A DNA stretch of 37,568 bases, taken from positions 1 through 37,568 of the forward strand of contig JAICMC010000006.1 in NCBI GenBank assembly GCA_025929465.1. Direction: 5' to 3'. This DNA comes from Nostocoides sp. (GTDB taxonomy: Bacteria; Actinomycetota; Actinomycetes; Actinomycetales; Dermatophilaceae). The position numbers were made by a program, and so were the translations under genes. This document shows positions 6,798 to 16,266 of this stretch, in pieces (the stretch's first letter is position 1; the number at the start of each line of letters is the position of its first letter). The notes beneath the pieces were generated by a model, which was not told the origin of the DNA, did no database searches, and saw only the letters and a program-made list of their open reading frames with translations.

Positions 6798-7723
6798 TCG
6801 ATGCAGCCGGGCTTCGAGTGATGAAGGCCATCTCCGAGGAGGGCAGCTTCACCGCTGCCGCGGTGGCCCTGGGCTACTCCCAGCCGGCCATCTCCCAGAT
6901 GGTGCGCCGCCTGGAGCAGCGAACCGGCACCGTGCTCGTCGAGCGGGTCGGGCGTGCCGTCCGGCTCACCGAGGCCGGGATGGTCCTGGCGCGTCACGCC
7001 GGGCCGGTGCTGTCCGCCCTGGACGCTGCCGAGGAGGAGGTGGCGGCGATCGCCGGGCTGCGCTCCGGACGGGTCCGGCTGATGGCCTTCCCGTCCAGTT
7101 CGGCCACCCTCGTGCCGCGGGCCCTGGCACTGGTCAAGAGGGCGTACCCCGACATCTCGGTGACCTTCGCCGAGGCGGAGCCACCGGAGTCCCTGGCGGC
7201 CCTCCGGGCCGGGGAGTGCGACCTGGCCGTGGCCTTCGCCTACGAGGGCACCGACATCGGTCGGGGTGAGGAGGACATGGACCTCTTCGTGACGACGCCG
7301 CTGCTGGACGACGAGGTGCGGCTCGCGGTCCCGCGCGGTCACCCGCTGGCAACGCGGGAGTCCGTCCAGCTCGAAGAGCTCCAGGGGGAGGACTGGATCG
7401 CGGGCTGTCCCCGGTGCCGGGGGCATCTCCTGCACCTGTCGAGCGTGGCGGGCTTCACCCCGCGGGTGGCCTACGAGACCGAGGACTACGTCGCCGTCCT
7501 GGGACTGGTGGCCGAGGGCCTGGGCGTCTCGCTCATCCCTGACCTGACCCTGCGCACGGCGCACCACAAGGACGTCGCCGCACTGCCCATCGTGCCGACC
7601 TCGCGTCGGCACATCGTGGCGGTCACGACACCGGACCTGCAGCGCGTCCCGGCCGTCAAGGCGACCCTGGAGGCACTCGTGCAGAGCGCGACACCGCTTC
7701 GCCGTTCGCTCGTCACCGTCTGA
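6794..7723 (+). CDS. LysR-family transcriptional regulator
   Basis: A 309-residue regulator. The N-terminal helix-turn-helix is typical (LRVMKAISEEGSFTAAAVALGYSQPAISQMVRRLEQRTGTVLVER, residues 7-52). It is followed by a linker helix and a two-lobed effector domain (VRLMAFPSSSATLVPRALALVKRAYPDI from about residue 95; LGLVAEGLGVSLIPDL near 238-253). The effector is unknown. A CPRCRG stretch near residue 205 is unusual for the family and might bind metal or be redox-active. It is divergent from the sirtuin-acetyltransferase operon with a shared T-N11-A operator, so that operon is the best target candidate. Confidence 0.93.
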   Translation: MIDAAGLRVMKAISEEGSFTAAAVALGYSQPAISQMVRRLEQRTGTVLVERVGRAVRLTEAGMVLARHAGPVLSALDAAEEEVAAIAGLRSGRVRLMAFPSSSATLVPRALALVKRAYPDISVTFAEAEPPESLAALRAGECDLAVAFAYEGTDIGRGEEDMDLFVTTPLLDDEVRLAVPRGHPLATRESVQLEELQGEDWIAGCPRCRGHLLHLSSVAGFTPRVAYETEDYVAVLGLVAEGLGVSLIPDLTLRTAHHKDVAALPIVPTSRRHIVAVTTPDLQRVPAVKATLEALVQSATPLRRSLVTV

Positions 7724-7794
7724 GGTATCAGGTCTGCCCGAAGCCGACTCTTGACGGCATGAGGACATTGACCAGCAGGCGGAGGGGGACGCGC

Positions 7795-7947
7795 ATGCAC
7801 CACCCGCATGTGGCGTGCGACCCCCACGGCCACTGGCGGTGGACCTGCCAGTGCGGTGCCGGTGGCCATGGGCAGACCAGCCACCGCGACTGGCACTGGG
7901 CGCTCGTCGCCGCGCTGGTGCACACGGCCGCCATGCCGGGCGAGTAG
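7795..7947 (+). CDS. Small His/Trp/Cys-rich protein of unknown function
   Basis: A 50-residue protein, MHHPHVACDPHGHWRWTCQC at its start, then GAGGHG and a W-H-W segment, with eight or more histidines, four tryptophans and three cysteines. ATG 7795 is preceded by a strong GGAGGGGG ribosome binding site at the right distance, and the ORF ends just before a long hairpin (7962-8000), so it looks like a real one-gene unit. The CDPHGHWRWTCQCG segment could bind a metal through Cys and His. There is no signal peptide or clear membrane segment. An in-frame ATG at 7759 lacks a ribosome binding site. I do not recognise a family. Confidence 0.6.
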   Translation: MHHPHVACDPHGHWRWTCQCGAGGHGQTSHRDWHWALVAALVHTAAMPGE

Positions 7948-7961
7948 TCCTCCCCCCGACT

Positions 7962-8000
7962 CGCGGCGGTGACGGAGACCAGGGGCCCGTCACCGCCGCG
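7962..8000. terminator. Bidirectional hairpin between the small ORF and comEC
   Basis: Perfect 14-base arms CGCGGCGGTGACGG and CCGTCACCGCCGCG around an 11-base loop, placed between two convergent transcripts. There is no T-tract on either strand, which is common in high-G+C actinobacteria. Confidence 0.65.
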
Positions 8001-8052
8001 ATCTCACCACGTCCCGCGTCGTGCGGGCCGCGGCCTGGCGTCGGCGAGCGGC

Positions 8053-10599
8053 TCACCGGGTCGAGACCACGACCGGTGCTGCCGGTCCCTTCCGCTGCTC
8101 CACGGCGATGGTCCCCCGCTGGTCGGTGCGCCAGACGGCATACCCCTCGCGGCGCAGGCTGGCCACCGTGCTGGGTGCGGGATGGCCGTAGTCGTTGTCC
8201 GCGCCGACGCTGACCAGGGCCACCGGCGCGTGCACGGCGTCGTAGAGGGCCGGATCCACGTTGGCGGACCCGTGGTGGGCCACCTTGAGGACGTCGAAGG
8301 CCAACGGTGCGCCGTCCGGCCCGTCCCGCGAGCCGGTGGCTCCACGTCCGGCCGGGTCCCGAAGCGCGCGAAGGACCTCGCGGCTGGCCTCCCGCTCGAC
8401 GTCGCCGAGCAGGAGGAGGGCAAGTCCGTCGTCGTCGACCGAGAGCACGATGGAGGCGTTGTTGGGGACCGATCCGGCCGCGATCCGACGGGCCGGCCAC
8501 CAGACGTGGGCCCGCATCGACCCGAAGGTCAGCTCGTCGCCGGCCCACACCGGCTGGACGGGTATGCCGCGCCGCCGCGCCAGCCGGTCCACGGCCGCGA
8601 CCCGGTCCGCCGGGTCGGCCACCGGGGAGACGAGGATCCGTCCGACCGGGCGGCCGTCGAGCACACCGGCCAGCCCGTCGACGTGGTCGGCGTGGAAGTG
8701 GGTGAGGACGACGGCGTCGACGCGACGGACGCCGAGCCCGGCCAGGCACCCGTTCATCGACCTGGGGTCCGGCCCGGCGTCCACGACGACGGCCGATACC
8801 GGACCTGACCTGAGGACCAGCCCGTCCCCCTGCCCGATGTCGCACGCGACAAGGACCCAGTCCGACGGTGGCCACGTGACCAGTCGGGTGGGCAGGGATG
8901 CGCCGACGGTGAGCAGGACCAGCAGGAGCGTGAGCCGCGGCCGGGCCCGAGCCAGGCCGACCCACCAACGGCCGCTGACCAGGACCACGACCGAGACCAG
9001 CGCGAGGAGGGCTGCGCCCGGCGGCCCGTCGGGCCAGGGCAGGGTGCCGCCGGGCACCTGGTCGCAGAACCGGGCGACGGCGCTGATCGCCAGGGTCGGG
9101 GCTCCGCCTGCCCAGACGACCATCCCGGCGAGGCGTCCGGAGACAAGGGAGACCACCGCGGTCGCGACCCCGCCGAACGTCGCCGGTGCGACGAAGGGCG
9201 CGACCAACAGGTTGGCTCCGATCCCGATGATGCTGACCGAGCCCTGGAGAAGGACCACGACGGGTGCGCACATGAGCTGGGCTGCTACCGGGATGGCGAG
9301 CACCTGTCCGAGGCCCGCCCACCGGGCGGGGAGACGGCTGTCGATGGCCTCGCCCCACGGCCGGACGAAGACGAGCAGCCCCAGGGTGGCGAGGGTGGAC
9401 AGGACGAACCCGTAGGAGCGGCTCAGCCACGGGTCGGCACAGAGCAGGCCGAGGACCGCGGCGGCCAGCACCGGGAGGCCGCTGCGGTGTCGGGCGAGCA
9501 GCACCCCCACCAGACCCACGCTGCCCATGACCGCGGCCCGCAGGACGCTCGGCTCGGGACGAGCCAGGACGACGAACCCGGCGACGGCCAGCACCCCCAC
9601 CACGGGGCGCCAGCGGACGGGGGTACCGGTGAGGCGGAGCAGGGCGACGACCAGCACGAGGACGGAGGAGACGTTGCTGCCGCTGACGGCAGTCAGGTGG
9701 GTCAGCCCCGTCGCGCGCATGGCGTCGGTCAGGTCCGGTGGGGTCTGGGAGGTGTCGCCGACGACGAGACCGGGAAGCAGGCCGCGCGCGTCGGGCGGGA
9801 GCCGGGCGGCCGCCCTGCGCAGCCCCTCCCGGACGTGGTCGGCCACCCTGCCGGGCCAGCCCGGGGGGCCGACATCGACCGGCGGTCCGAGCGGTCGGAG
9901 GGTGGCCACCTCGGGGTCGGCAGGCTCCGCGAGCGTGAGCCTGCCGTGGGTCGTCACCGAGCTGTGCCAGTGCAGCCCGGCCCAGCGGTCGTCACCGCGG
10001 ACGAGGACCGTCGCCGAGGCGTGCGCGAGGTTCCCCCGCGCCTGCACGTGACGAACCCGCACGGGGACGAGGTAGGCGGCCGCGCCGGGGCGCGTCGAGG
10101 ACACCCGGACCGGGTCGGCCGTCACGATGCCCTCTACCCGGACGACGGCCCCCTGCCTGGCCAGCTGCTTCAGCGGTGAGGCCTCGCGCACGGCGCCGTG
10201 GGCCGCGGAGCTGCCGAGGACCAGGCCGACCAGGCACAGGGTCAGCCCGAGGGCCCCCTGCGTCGTGCGGACCCCGTGTCGGGGTCCTTGCGAACGGGCG
10301 ACCCAGGCGATGACGACGCCCGCTGCGCCGGCCACGCAGCCAGCCGCCAGCCACCCACGGGCGCTCCAGGACAGACCCAGCGTCGCCGCACCGGTGGCCC
10401 AGGCGGCGAGCACCGAACCGAGCAGCCGCAGGTCGAGGGGCCGCCGGGTCTGCCCGTCCCGGTGGCTGGGGGCGGCGTCGAAGGGATGGCTGCGCACCGC
10501 GTCGAGTCGCCGCCGCAGTGGAGCCACCCAGGTAGCCCTGCGCCCCGAGCGGCCGGTCGTCGAACCGGGCTCCGGCGGGCCGTCGGCGAGGCTGGTCAT
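8053..10599 (-). CDS. comEC: DNA uptake channel protein ComEC/Rec2
   Basis: Polytopic membrane channel that carries single-stranded DNA into the cell during natural transformation. It has 848 residues: N-terminal membrane segments (about 50-130), a periplasmic OB-like region, the ComEC core (GLTHLTAVSGSNVSSVLVLVVALLRLTG, then many hydrophobic helices to about residue 580), and a C-terminal metallo-beta-lactamase domain with HFHADHVDG near residue 635 and AHHGS near 800. The metal ligands are intact, so the domain could be an active nuclease. It starts one base into the comEA stop (TGATG), so the genes are translationally coupled. Two octamer copies lie at 8136 and 8562 near its 3' end; the second forces an ATA codon in RRGIPV. 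No copy lies in the following 4.2 kb. Confidence 0.96.
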   Translation of the reverse strand: MTSLADGPPEPGSTTGRSGRRATWVAPLRRRLDAVRSHPFDAAPSHRDGQTRRPLDLRLLGSVLAAWATGAATLGLSWSARGWLAAGCVAGAAGVVIAWVARSQGPRHGVRTTQGALGLTLCLVGLVLGSSAAHGAVREASPLKQLARQGAVVRVEGIVTADPVRVSSTRPGAAAYLVPVRVRHVQARGNLAHASATVLVRGDDRWAGLHWHSSVTTHGRLTLAEPADPEVATLRPLGPPVDVGPPGWPGRVADHVREGLRRAAARLPPDARGLLPGLVVGDTSQTPPDLTDAMRATGLTHLTAVSGSNVSSVLVLVVALLRLTGTPVRWRPVVGVLAVAGFVVLARPEPSVLRAAVMGSVGLVGVLLARHRSGLPVLAAAVLGLLCADPWLSRSYGFVLSTLATLGLLVFVRPWGEAIDSRLPARWAGLGQVLAIPVAAQLMCAPVVVLLQGSVSIIGIGANLLVAPFVAPATFGGVATAVVSLVSGRLAGMVVWAGGAPTLAISAVARFCDQVPGGTLPWPDGPPGAALLALVSVVVLVSGRWWVGLARARPRLTLLLVLLTVGASLPTRLVTWPPSDWVLVACDIGQGDGLVLRSGPVSAVVVDAGPDPRSMNGCLAGLGVRRVDAVVLTHFHADHVDGLAGVLDGRPVGRILVSPVADPADRVAAVDRLARRRGIPVQPVWAGDELTFGSMRAHVWWPARRIAAGSVPNNASIVLSVDDDGLALLLLGDVEREASREVLRALRDPAGRGATGSRDGPDGAPLAFDVLKVAHHGSANVDPALYDAVHAPVALVSVGADNDYGHPAPSTVASLRREGYAVWRTDQRGTIAVEQRKGPAAPVVVSTR

Positions 10600-11618
10600 C
10601 AGACCGTGACCCTCGACCGCAGCTGGCCGAGCAGCTTCTCCCCGATGCCGGACACCTCGCCCAGCTCGTCGACCGTGCTGAACCGGGCATGGGTCGAGCG
10701 CCAGTCCAGGATGCGCTGGGCCAGGACCGGCCCCACCCCGGGAAGCCCGTCGAGGTCGGTCAGGCTCGCCGTGTTCAGGTTGACCACCCCCCCACCTGGC
10801 CCACTCCCCGCCGTCGCGCCGGAGGGCGTCGCCGGCCGGGCCGGCTCACCCGGCCGGGGGACCCGGATCTGTTCGCCGTCGACGACGAGGCGGGCCAGGT
10901 TGACGGCCGCGAGATCGGACGGCGACATCACTCCACCGGCGGCACGGACCGCGTCGTCGACCCGCTGCCCCGTCTGCAGACGGTAGACGCCCGGATGTCG
11001 CACCTGTCCCACGACGTCGACGACCACCACGGCGGAGGTCGCCGCTGCCGGACCGGTCGTCGCGAGCGGGGCGAGGGCGGTCGGGCCGCCGTCGGCGAAC
11101 GAGGACGCGGTGCGTGCCACGACGCCCGCGACCGGGGTGGACCCGCTGGTGACCGGCGCCGGACGGTCGTGGGAGCGCGCCAGCAGGACCCGGCCGCTGT
11201 AGAGCGCCAGGGCAACCAGCACGATGGCGAGCACCAGGGTCGCCGTCCGCATCGGCACCACCACCCGGCCGCCGGCGAGGGCATCGGGGAGTCGCAGCAC
11301 TCGAGAGCGGCCGTCCTGCCGTGGGTCTGCCGGTGTGGGTGGGTCGGCAGCAGGGGGTGGGTCGGCAGGAGGGGGTGGGTCGGCAGGAGGGGGTGGCCGG
11401 CCCCGGGCCGGCCGGGTGGTGGCCGACAACGACGCCGCCGTCGGCAGCCAGTAGTCCAGGCCCAGCTGCACCCGGTCGGGCGGGTCGTCCGGATCGTGCG
11501 GGGCGTCCGGATCGCGGGAGTCCCGGTCCTGCCCGGGTCCGTCCCCGGCCTGGCCATCGGCCAGACCCAGCGCCAGAAGCAGTCGCGGCAGGTCTTCGGG
11601 TCGTCGGGGCCCCCTCAT
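10599..11618 (-). CDS. comEA: DNA receptor protein ComEA
   Basis: Membrane-anchored double-stranded DNA receptor that feeds ComEC. The 339 residues comprise a cytoplasmic-side Asp/Pro-rich N-terminus with a Pro-Ala-Asp hexapeptide repeat (about residues 75-99), a membrane segment (ATLVLAIVLVALALYSGRVLL, about 124-144), an SLBB domain (VVVDVVGQVRHPGVYRLQTGQRVDDAVRAAGG...VDGEQIRVP, about 198-257), and a C-terminal double helix-hairpin-helix DNA-binding domain (LNTASLTDLDGLPGVGPVLAQRI...GIGEKLLGQLRS, 278-337). The long N-terminal extension is characteristic of actinobacterial ComEA. TAGGGT lies seven bases before ATG 11618, so the com mRNA is probably leaderless. Confidence 0.95.
   Translation of the reverse strand: MRGPRRPEDLPRLLLALGLADGQAGDGPGQDRDSRDPDAPHDPDDPPDRVQLGLDYWLPTAASLSATTRPARGRPPPPADPPPPADPPPAADPPTPADPRQDGRSRVLRLPDALAGGRVVVPMRTATLVLAIVLVALALYSGRVLLARSHDRPAPVTSGSTPVAGVVARTASSFADGGPTALAPLATTGPAAATSAVVVVDVVGQVRHPGVYRLQTGQRVDDAVRAAGGVMSPSDLAAVNLARLVVDGEQIRVPRPGEPARPATPSGATAGSGPGGGVVNLNTASLTDLDGLPGVGPVLAQRILDWRSTHARFSTVDELGEVSGIGEKLLGQLRSRVTV
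11323..11394. repeat. Four tandem 18-base repeats in comEA
   Basis: Units start at 11323, 11341, 11359 and 11377. The last two are identical and the first two are diverged. They encode a repeated Pro-rich hexapeptide (PPPPAD type) in the N-terminal region before the membrane segment. The G-rich strand could change copy number by slippage. Confidence 0.85.
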
Positions 11619-11707
11619 GTCTGCGACCCTAGGAACGGCCCGCGGCTCCTCCCAGCCAGGCGGCCGGGCCTGTGGACGACGAAGCCGTTGTCATGGCCCT
11701 GTGGACA

Positions 11708-12352
11708 TCAGGCTCGCGCCAGTCGCCCCCACGCGCGCAGGTTGCGGTGGTGACGAAGCAGCACGATGAGGCCGAGCAGCGCCGACCACGCGCCCGGCCA
11801 GCGCATGGACGGCCACTGCGACGTGGCGGCGACGACGACCCCGACCACGACGAGGACGACCGACGCGAGGATCGACGCCTTCCCGGTCGTGCGCCACGCC
11901 ACGATCCCGACGACGAAGACCACGACGACCACGAGAGCCAGCCACGGTGCCATCGCAAGGAGCGCCCCCAGTGTCGTCGCCACCCCCTTGCCGCCTCGGC
12001 CCCGGAGGAACGGGGACCAGATGTGCCCGAGCACGGCGGCCGCCGCGCAGACCCCGACGAGCGGGCCGGAGGTTCGGGGCGTGAGCAGCAGCGTGGGGAG
12101 GTAGCCCTTGAGCACGTCGAGCAGCCCCACGGCGATCCCCCACCCCGTCCCGAGGACCCGCCCGGCGTTCGTCGCGCCCGGGTTGCCCGAGCCGCTGCCT
12201 CGCAGGTCGCGGCGCAGCAGCCGGGCGATGATCGCGGCCGGGTTGACCGAACCGATGACGAAGCTCGCGAGGATGCACAGGCCGACGGCGACCGGCCCGT
12301 AGGTCGGGTGACCGCGGCCCAGCACCAGGTCGCCGAGGACCTGGGTCCTCAT
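11708..12352 (-). CDS. plsY: Glycerol-3-phosphate acyltransferase, PlsY family
   Basis: Integral membrane enzyme that would acylate glycerol-3-phosphate with acyl-phosphate in the first step of phospholipid synthesis. The 214 residues have the three PlsY cytoplasmic motifs: GSVNPAAIIARLLRRDLRGSGSGNPGATNAGRVLG, KGYLP, and HIWSPFLRGRGGKGVATTLG, among about five hydrophobic helices. The ATG overlaps the degV stop by four bases (ATGA), so the two form an operon. The pairing of degV, a fatty-acid-binding family, with an acyltransferase is suggestive of shared lipid metabolism. Because the genome may also use PlsB- or PlsC-type enzymes, the protein could be a paralogue rather than the only first acyltransferase. 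Confidence 0.88.
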   Translation of the reverse strand: MRTQVLGDLVLGRGHPTYGPVAVGLCILASFVIGSVNPAAIIARLLRRDLRGSGSGNPGATNAGRVLGTGWGIAVGLLDVLKGYLPTLLLTPRTSGPLVGVCAAAAVLGHIWSPFLRGRGGKGVATTLGALLAMAPWLALVVVVVFVVGIVAWRTTGKASILASVVLVVVGVVVAATSQWPSMRWPGAWSALLGLIVLLRHHRNLRAWGRLARA

Positions 12353-13209
12353 GCGAACCGTGGCGAGACGACGACGGCCAGGGTGCCCGGGCCCACGTGC
12401 GCCCCCACGACCGCCCCGAGCTCGACGACCCGAAGGGCCCGCCCCAGCCCCAGGCGGTCGGTGAGGACTCGCGCCAGCGTGCCGGCGCGGTCCGCGGAGT
12501 CGAGGTGGTGCACGGCCAGGTCCACCCCCGTGGCTGCGGTCGGCAGGTGGGTGGCCGCGTCGACCGCCAGTTCGGTGAGCCGCGCGATCGCCTTGCTCGA
12601 CGTCCGCACCCGTTCGAGCGGGACGATGCTCCCGTCCCGCAGCCCGAGGATCGGCTTGATGGCCAGCGCGGAGCCGAGCAGGGCCGAGGCCCCACCGATC
12701 CGCCCGCCGCGTCGCAGGTACTCCAGCGTGTCGACGTAGAAGGCCACCGTGGAGGCGGCACAACGACGTCGGGCCACCTCGGCCACGTCCGCGGTGCTGG
12801 CGCCCGCGGCCGCCGACTCGGCGGCCGAGGCGGCGGCATACGCCATGGCCATGCCCATGACCCGGCTGTCGACCACGGTGACCGGGATCGACGCCTCGGC
12901 GGCGGCCAGCCGTGCCGACCCGATCGTCGAGGACATGTCCGCGCTGATCTGGATCGACACCACGCTCGTCGCGCCACCCGCTGCCGCCGACTCGTAGGCG
13001 TCGAGGAAGGCCTGCGGCGCCGGTCGCGAGGTGGAGACGGGCGTGTAGGCACGCAGGGCCGAAGCCACCTCGGCGGCGCTGATGTCGATGCCCTCGCGGT
13101 ACTCGGTGCCGCCGACCGTGACATGCAGCGGCACGATGCGTATGCCGTGCTCCGCGGCGAGGTCGGGCGGCAGGTAGGACGTCGAGTCCGTGACGATGGC
13201 GATGGTCAC
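12349..13209 (-). CDS. DegV family fatty-acid-binding protein
   Basis: A 286-residue two-domain DegV protein. The start MTIAIVTDSTSYLPPDLA, the VSTSRPAPQAFLDAYE segment (Ser that contacts the fatty-acid carboxylate), TVVDSRVMGMAMAY and FYVDTLEYLRRGGRIG are all family motifs. Relatives bind fatty acids and deliver them to FakA kinases in Firmicutes; the actinobacterial role is less clear. GTG 13209 is chosen over GTG 13215: TAGCCT lies exactly six bases upstream and the protein then starts as DegV proteins usually do. A CGGCATAC copy (13140) forces an ATA codon in HGIRI. It is followed immediately by plsY. Confidence 0.93.
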   Translation of the reverse strand: MTIAIVTDSTSYLPPDLAAEHGIRIVPLHVTVGGTEYREGIDISAAEVASALRAYTPVSTSRPAPQAFLDAYESAAAGGATSVVSIQISADMSSTIGSARLAAAEASIPVTVVDSRVMGMAMAYAAASAAESAAAGASTADVAEVARRRCAASTVAFYVDTLEYLRRGGRIGGASALLGSALAIKPILGLRDGSIVPLERVRTSSKAIARLTELAVDAATHLPTAATGVDLAVHHLDSADRAGTLARVLTDRLGLGRALRVVELGAVVGAHVGPGTLAVVVSPRFA

Positions 13210-13240
13210 CGGCACAGGCTACCGACGCGAGCGGCTCGGG

Positions 13241-16174
13241 TCAGGCGGGGACGACGTTGACCAGCTTGGGCGCTCGGACGACCACGGCCCGGATGCCGTT
13301 GGTCGTGGCCGCCTGGATCTTGGGCAGTGCCAGGACGAGCTCGCGCAGGTCGTCCTCGGTGATGTCGCCGGACACCTCGACCCGGTCCCGCACCTTGCCC
13401 TGGATCTGGACCACGCAGGTCACCCGGTCCTCGACGAGCAGGGCCGGGTCGGCCACCGGGAACGGCTCGTGGGTCAGCGTCTCGGGGTGGCCCAGCCGGC
13501 TCCACAGCTCCTCGGCGATGTGCGGCGCCAGCGGCGCCAGCATGAGGACGAGCGGCTCGACCGCCGCGCGCGGAGCCGTCTGGAGCTTGGTGAGGGCGTT
13601 GTTCAGCTCGGTGAGCCGGGCGATGGCGGTGTTGAAGCCGAGCTCGGAGTAGTCCCGCGCGACCGCGTCGATCGTCCTGTGCAGCAGGCGTTCGGTGGCC
13701 GGATCCATGCCGGCGTCCGAGACGACGAGCGCGCCCGTCTCCTCGTCGACCACGTTTCGCCAGACCCGCTGGAGGAATCGTTGCGGCCCGACGACCGACC
13801 GGGTGTCCCAGGGCTTGGACTGCTCCAGCGGCCCCAGGCCCATCTCGTACAGGCGCAGCGTGTCGGCACCGTAGGCGGCATACATGTCGTCCGGGCTGAC
13901 CATGTTCTTCAGGGACTTGCCGATCTTGCCGAACTCGCGGGTGACCGGCTCGCCCAGCCAGGTGAAGGACGGCTCACCGTGCTCTCCGGGTCTCTCGACG
14001 ACCTCGGACGCCTCCACGTACGTGCCACGGGCATCGGTGAACGCGGGTGCCTGGATGTAGCCCTGGCCGAAGTACCTCCGGAACGGCTCCTCGCTGGAGA
14101 GGTGACCCAGGTCGAAGAGCACCTTGTGCCAGAACCGGGCATAGAGCAGGTGCAGGACGGCGTGCTCGACCCCGCCGACGTAGAGGTCGACGCCGCCGGG
14201 GTCCGTGACGCCGTCCGGCGCTCCCGCGACCGGCACGGCATACGGCCGCATCCAGTACGCCTCGTTGGCCGGGTCGACGAAGGCGCTGTCGTTGGCCGGG
14301 TCGAGGTAGCGAAGGTAGTACCAGCAGGACCCGGCCCAGTTGGGCATCGTGTTGGTCTCCCGGCGGTACGTTCGGACACCCCGGCCGTCGCCCAGGTCGA
14401 GATCCACGTCGACCCACTCGGTCAGCCGGCCGAGCGGCGGCTCCGGCTCGCTGCTGTCGTCCTCGGGGTCGAAGGTTTTCGGCGAGTAGTCGGCGACGTC
14501 GGGCAGCTCCAGCGGCAGCATGGACTCGGGCAGCGCGTGGCTCACGCCGTCGGCGTCGAAGACGATGGGGAACGGCTCGCCCCAGTAGCGCTGCCGGCTG
14601 AACAGCCAGTCCCGCAGCTTGTAGTTGATGGTGCCGTGGCCAAAACCCTTGTCCTGCAACCACTGGATGGTCTTGGCCTTGGCCTCGGCGATCGGCAGGC
14701 CGTTGAGCGACAGCTCGTCGTTGGCCGAGTTGACCGCCGGTCCGTCGCCCGTGAACGCCGTCGCCTCGTCGTGGCCCTCGGGGGGCTGGACGGTGCGGAC
14801 GATGGGCAGCCCGAACGTCGTCGCGAAGTCCCAGTCCCGCTCGTCCTGGCCCGGGACCGCCATGATCGCCCCGGTGCCGTAGCCCATCAGCACGTAGTCC
14901 GCGATGAACACCGGGATCGACTCGCCGCTGGTCGGGTTCGTCGCGAAGGCCCCGGTGAAGACGCCGGTCTTGTCCTTGCCCTCGGACTGCCGCTCGACGT
15001 CGCTCTTGCGCGAGGCTGACCGCCGGTATGCCGCGACCGCCTCGTGGGGAGTCTCGGCGCCGCCCGTCCACGAGTCCTCCGTCGTGAACTCAGGCCAACC
15101 GCCTTGCGGGACAATCGATTCCAGCAGCGGGTGCTCCGGAGCGAGCACCATGAAGGTGGCGCCGAAGAGGGTGTCCGGCCGGGTCGTGAAGACCTCGATC
15201 CGCTGCTTGTGGCCGACGACAGGAAAGCTGATCCGAGCGCCCTGGGACCGGCCGATCCAGTTGCGCTGCATGGTCTTGACCTTCTCCGGCCAGTCGACCC
15301 GGTCCAGGTCGTCGGCCAGCCGGTCGGCATACGCGGTGATCCGCATCTTCCACTGGCGCAGGCTCTTCTTGAAGACGGGGAAGTTGCCGCGCTCGGAGCG
15401 ACCCTCGTTGGTCACCTCCTCGTTGGACAGCACGGTGCCCAGGCCGGGGGCCCAGTTGACCGGCGCCTCGTCGGCGTACGCCAGGCGGTGCGAGTCGATG
15501 ATCCCCGCTTGCTCGACCGCGGTCAGCTCGGCCCACGACCGGACGACGCTGCCGTCCTCGCGGCCGACCATGACCCATCGGGACCCCCCGGCCTCGTACT
15601 CAGCGACGAGCTCGCTGATCGGGCGGGCCCTCCCGCGACCGCCGTCGGGGCGGACCGCCGACTCGTCGTACCAGGCGTTGTAGATCTGCAGGAAGATCCA
15701 CTGCGTCCACCTGTAGTAGGCGGGGTCGATGGTCTGCACCGCGCGGCGGTCGTCGTGGCCCAGACCGAGACGGCGCAGCTGCCGCGCCATGATGACGATG
15801 TTGTCCTCGGTCGTCTTGCGGGGGTGCTGCCCGGTCTGCACCGCATACTGCTCGGCCGGCAGACCGAACGCGTCGTAGCCCAGGCAGTGCAGGACGTTCT
15901 TGCCGAGCATCCGGTGGTAGCGGGCGAACACGTCGGTCGCGATGTAGCCGAGCGGGTGCCCCACGTGCAGCCCCGCGCCGCTGGGGTAGGGGAACATGTC
16001 CAGGACGAGCAGCTTGCCCTTGTCGCCGTATGCCGTCACACCGGCCGGGTCGGCCCAGGGGCCAGCGGGGTTGGGGGCGTGGAAGGTGCCCTCCTCCTCC
16101 CAGCGGTCCTGCCAGGCGACCTCGATCCGGTCGGCCAGCTCGGCGGTGTAGCGGTGCTGCGGCGTATCGGTCAT
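13241..16174 (-). CDS. leuS: Leucyl-tRNA synthetase
   Basis: Charges tRNA-Leu; a class I synthetase of 977 residues, usual length for the bacterial-type enzyme. The HIGH-like motif is HVGH (70-73, in [17 protein letters not shown]). The CP1 editing domain runs from about residue 260 to 480 ([22 protein letters not shown]), and the KMSKS-like motif is GKIGKSLKN near residue 752, a form common in actinobacteria. The C-terminal tRNA-binding domain ends in [16 protein letters not shown] 16174 lies 30 bases after a leader terminator. Five CGGCATAC copies lie inside the gene. Leader-peptide attenuation by leucine is likely (see 16204-16304). Confidence 0.98.
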   Translation of the reverse strand: MTDTPQHRYTAELADRIEVAWQDRWEEEGTFHAPNPAGPWADPAGVTAYGDKGKLLVLDMFPYPSGAGLHVGHPLGYIATDVFARYHRMLGKNVLHCLGYDAFGLPAEQYAVQTGQHPRKTTEDNIVIMARQLRRLGLGHDDRRAVQTIDPAYYRWTQWIFLQIYNAWYDESAVRPDGGRGRARPISELVAEYEAGGSRWVMVGREDGSVVRSWAELTAVEQAGIIDSHRLAYADEAPVNWAPGLGTVLSNEEVTNEGRSERGNFPVFKKSLRQWKMRITAYADRLADDLDRVDWPEKVKTMQRNWIGRSQGARISFPVVGHKQRIEVFTTRPDTLFGATFMVLAPEHPLLESIVPQGGWPEFTTEDSWTGGAETPHEAVAAYRRSASRKSDVERQSEGKDKTGVFTGAFATNPTSGESIPVFIADYVLMGYGTGAIMAVPGQDERDWDFATTFGLPIVRTVQPPEGHDEATAFTGDGPAVNSANDELSLNGLPIAEAKAKTIQWLQDKGFGHGTINYKLRDWLFSRQRYWGEPFPIVFDADGVSHALPESMLPLELPDVADYSPKTFDPEDDSSEPEPPLGRLTEWVDVDLDLGDGRGVRTYRRETNTMPNWAGSCWYYLRYLDPANDSAFVDPANEAYWMRPYAVPVAGAPDGVTDPGGVDLYVGGVEHAVLHLLYARFWHKVLFDLGHLSSEEPFRRYFGQGYIQAPAFTDARGTYVEASEVVERPGEHGEPSFTWLGEPVTREFGKIGKSLKNMVSPDDMYAAYGADTLRLYEMGLGPLEQSKPWDTRSVVGPQRFLQRVWRNVVDEETGALVVSDAGMDPATERLLHRTIDAVARDYSELGFNTAIARLTELNNALTKLQTAPRAAVEPLVLMLAPLAPHIAEELWSRLGHPETLTHEPFPVADPALLVEDRVTCVVQIQGKVRDRVEVSGDITEDDLRELVLALPKIQAATTNGIRAVVVRAPKLVNVVPA

Positions 16175-16203
16175 CTCGTCCTCGTGTCGGTGGTCGCTGC
16201 ATC

Positions 16204-16229
16204 AAAAAACCCCACGGGAGGCGTGGGGT
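16204..16229 (-). terminator. Rho-independent attenuator of leuS
   Basis: On the leuS strand ACCCCAC-(7 base loop)-GTGGGGT is followed directly by TTTTTT (16209-16204), the only classical T-tract terminator in the window. It lies 30 bases before the leuS ATG, so uncontrolled it would block leuS transcription. Confidence 0.88.
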
Positions 16230-16232
16230 CTG

Positions 16233-16266
16233 GCCGCGGTGATCGTCCGGGTGCGATCAGCGCGGC
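16233..16266 (-). promoter_or_regulatory. Leader RNA hairpin upstream of the leuS terminator
   Basis: 12-base arms (16255-16266 and 16233-16244, one mismatch) with a 10-base loop. The 5' arm overlaps the last codons and stop of the leader peptide. A ribosome stalled at the leucine codons would cover this arm and free the 3' arm, whose CCGCGG could pair with CCGTGG in the terminator's 3' side (six pairs, one G-U), a possible antiterminator. The alternative pairing is inference. Confidence 0.55.
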
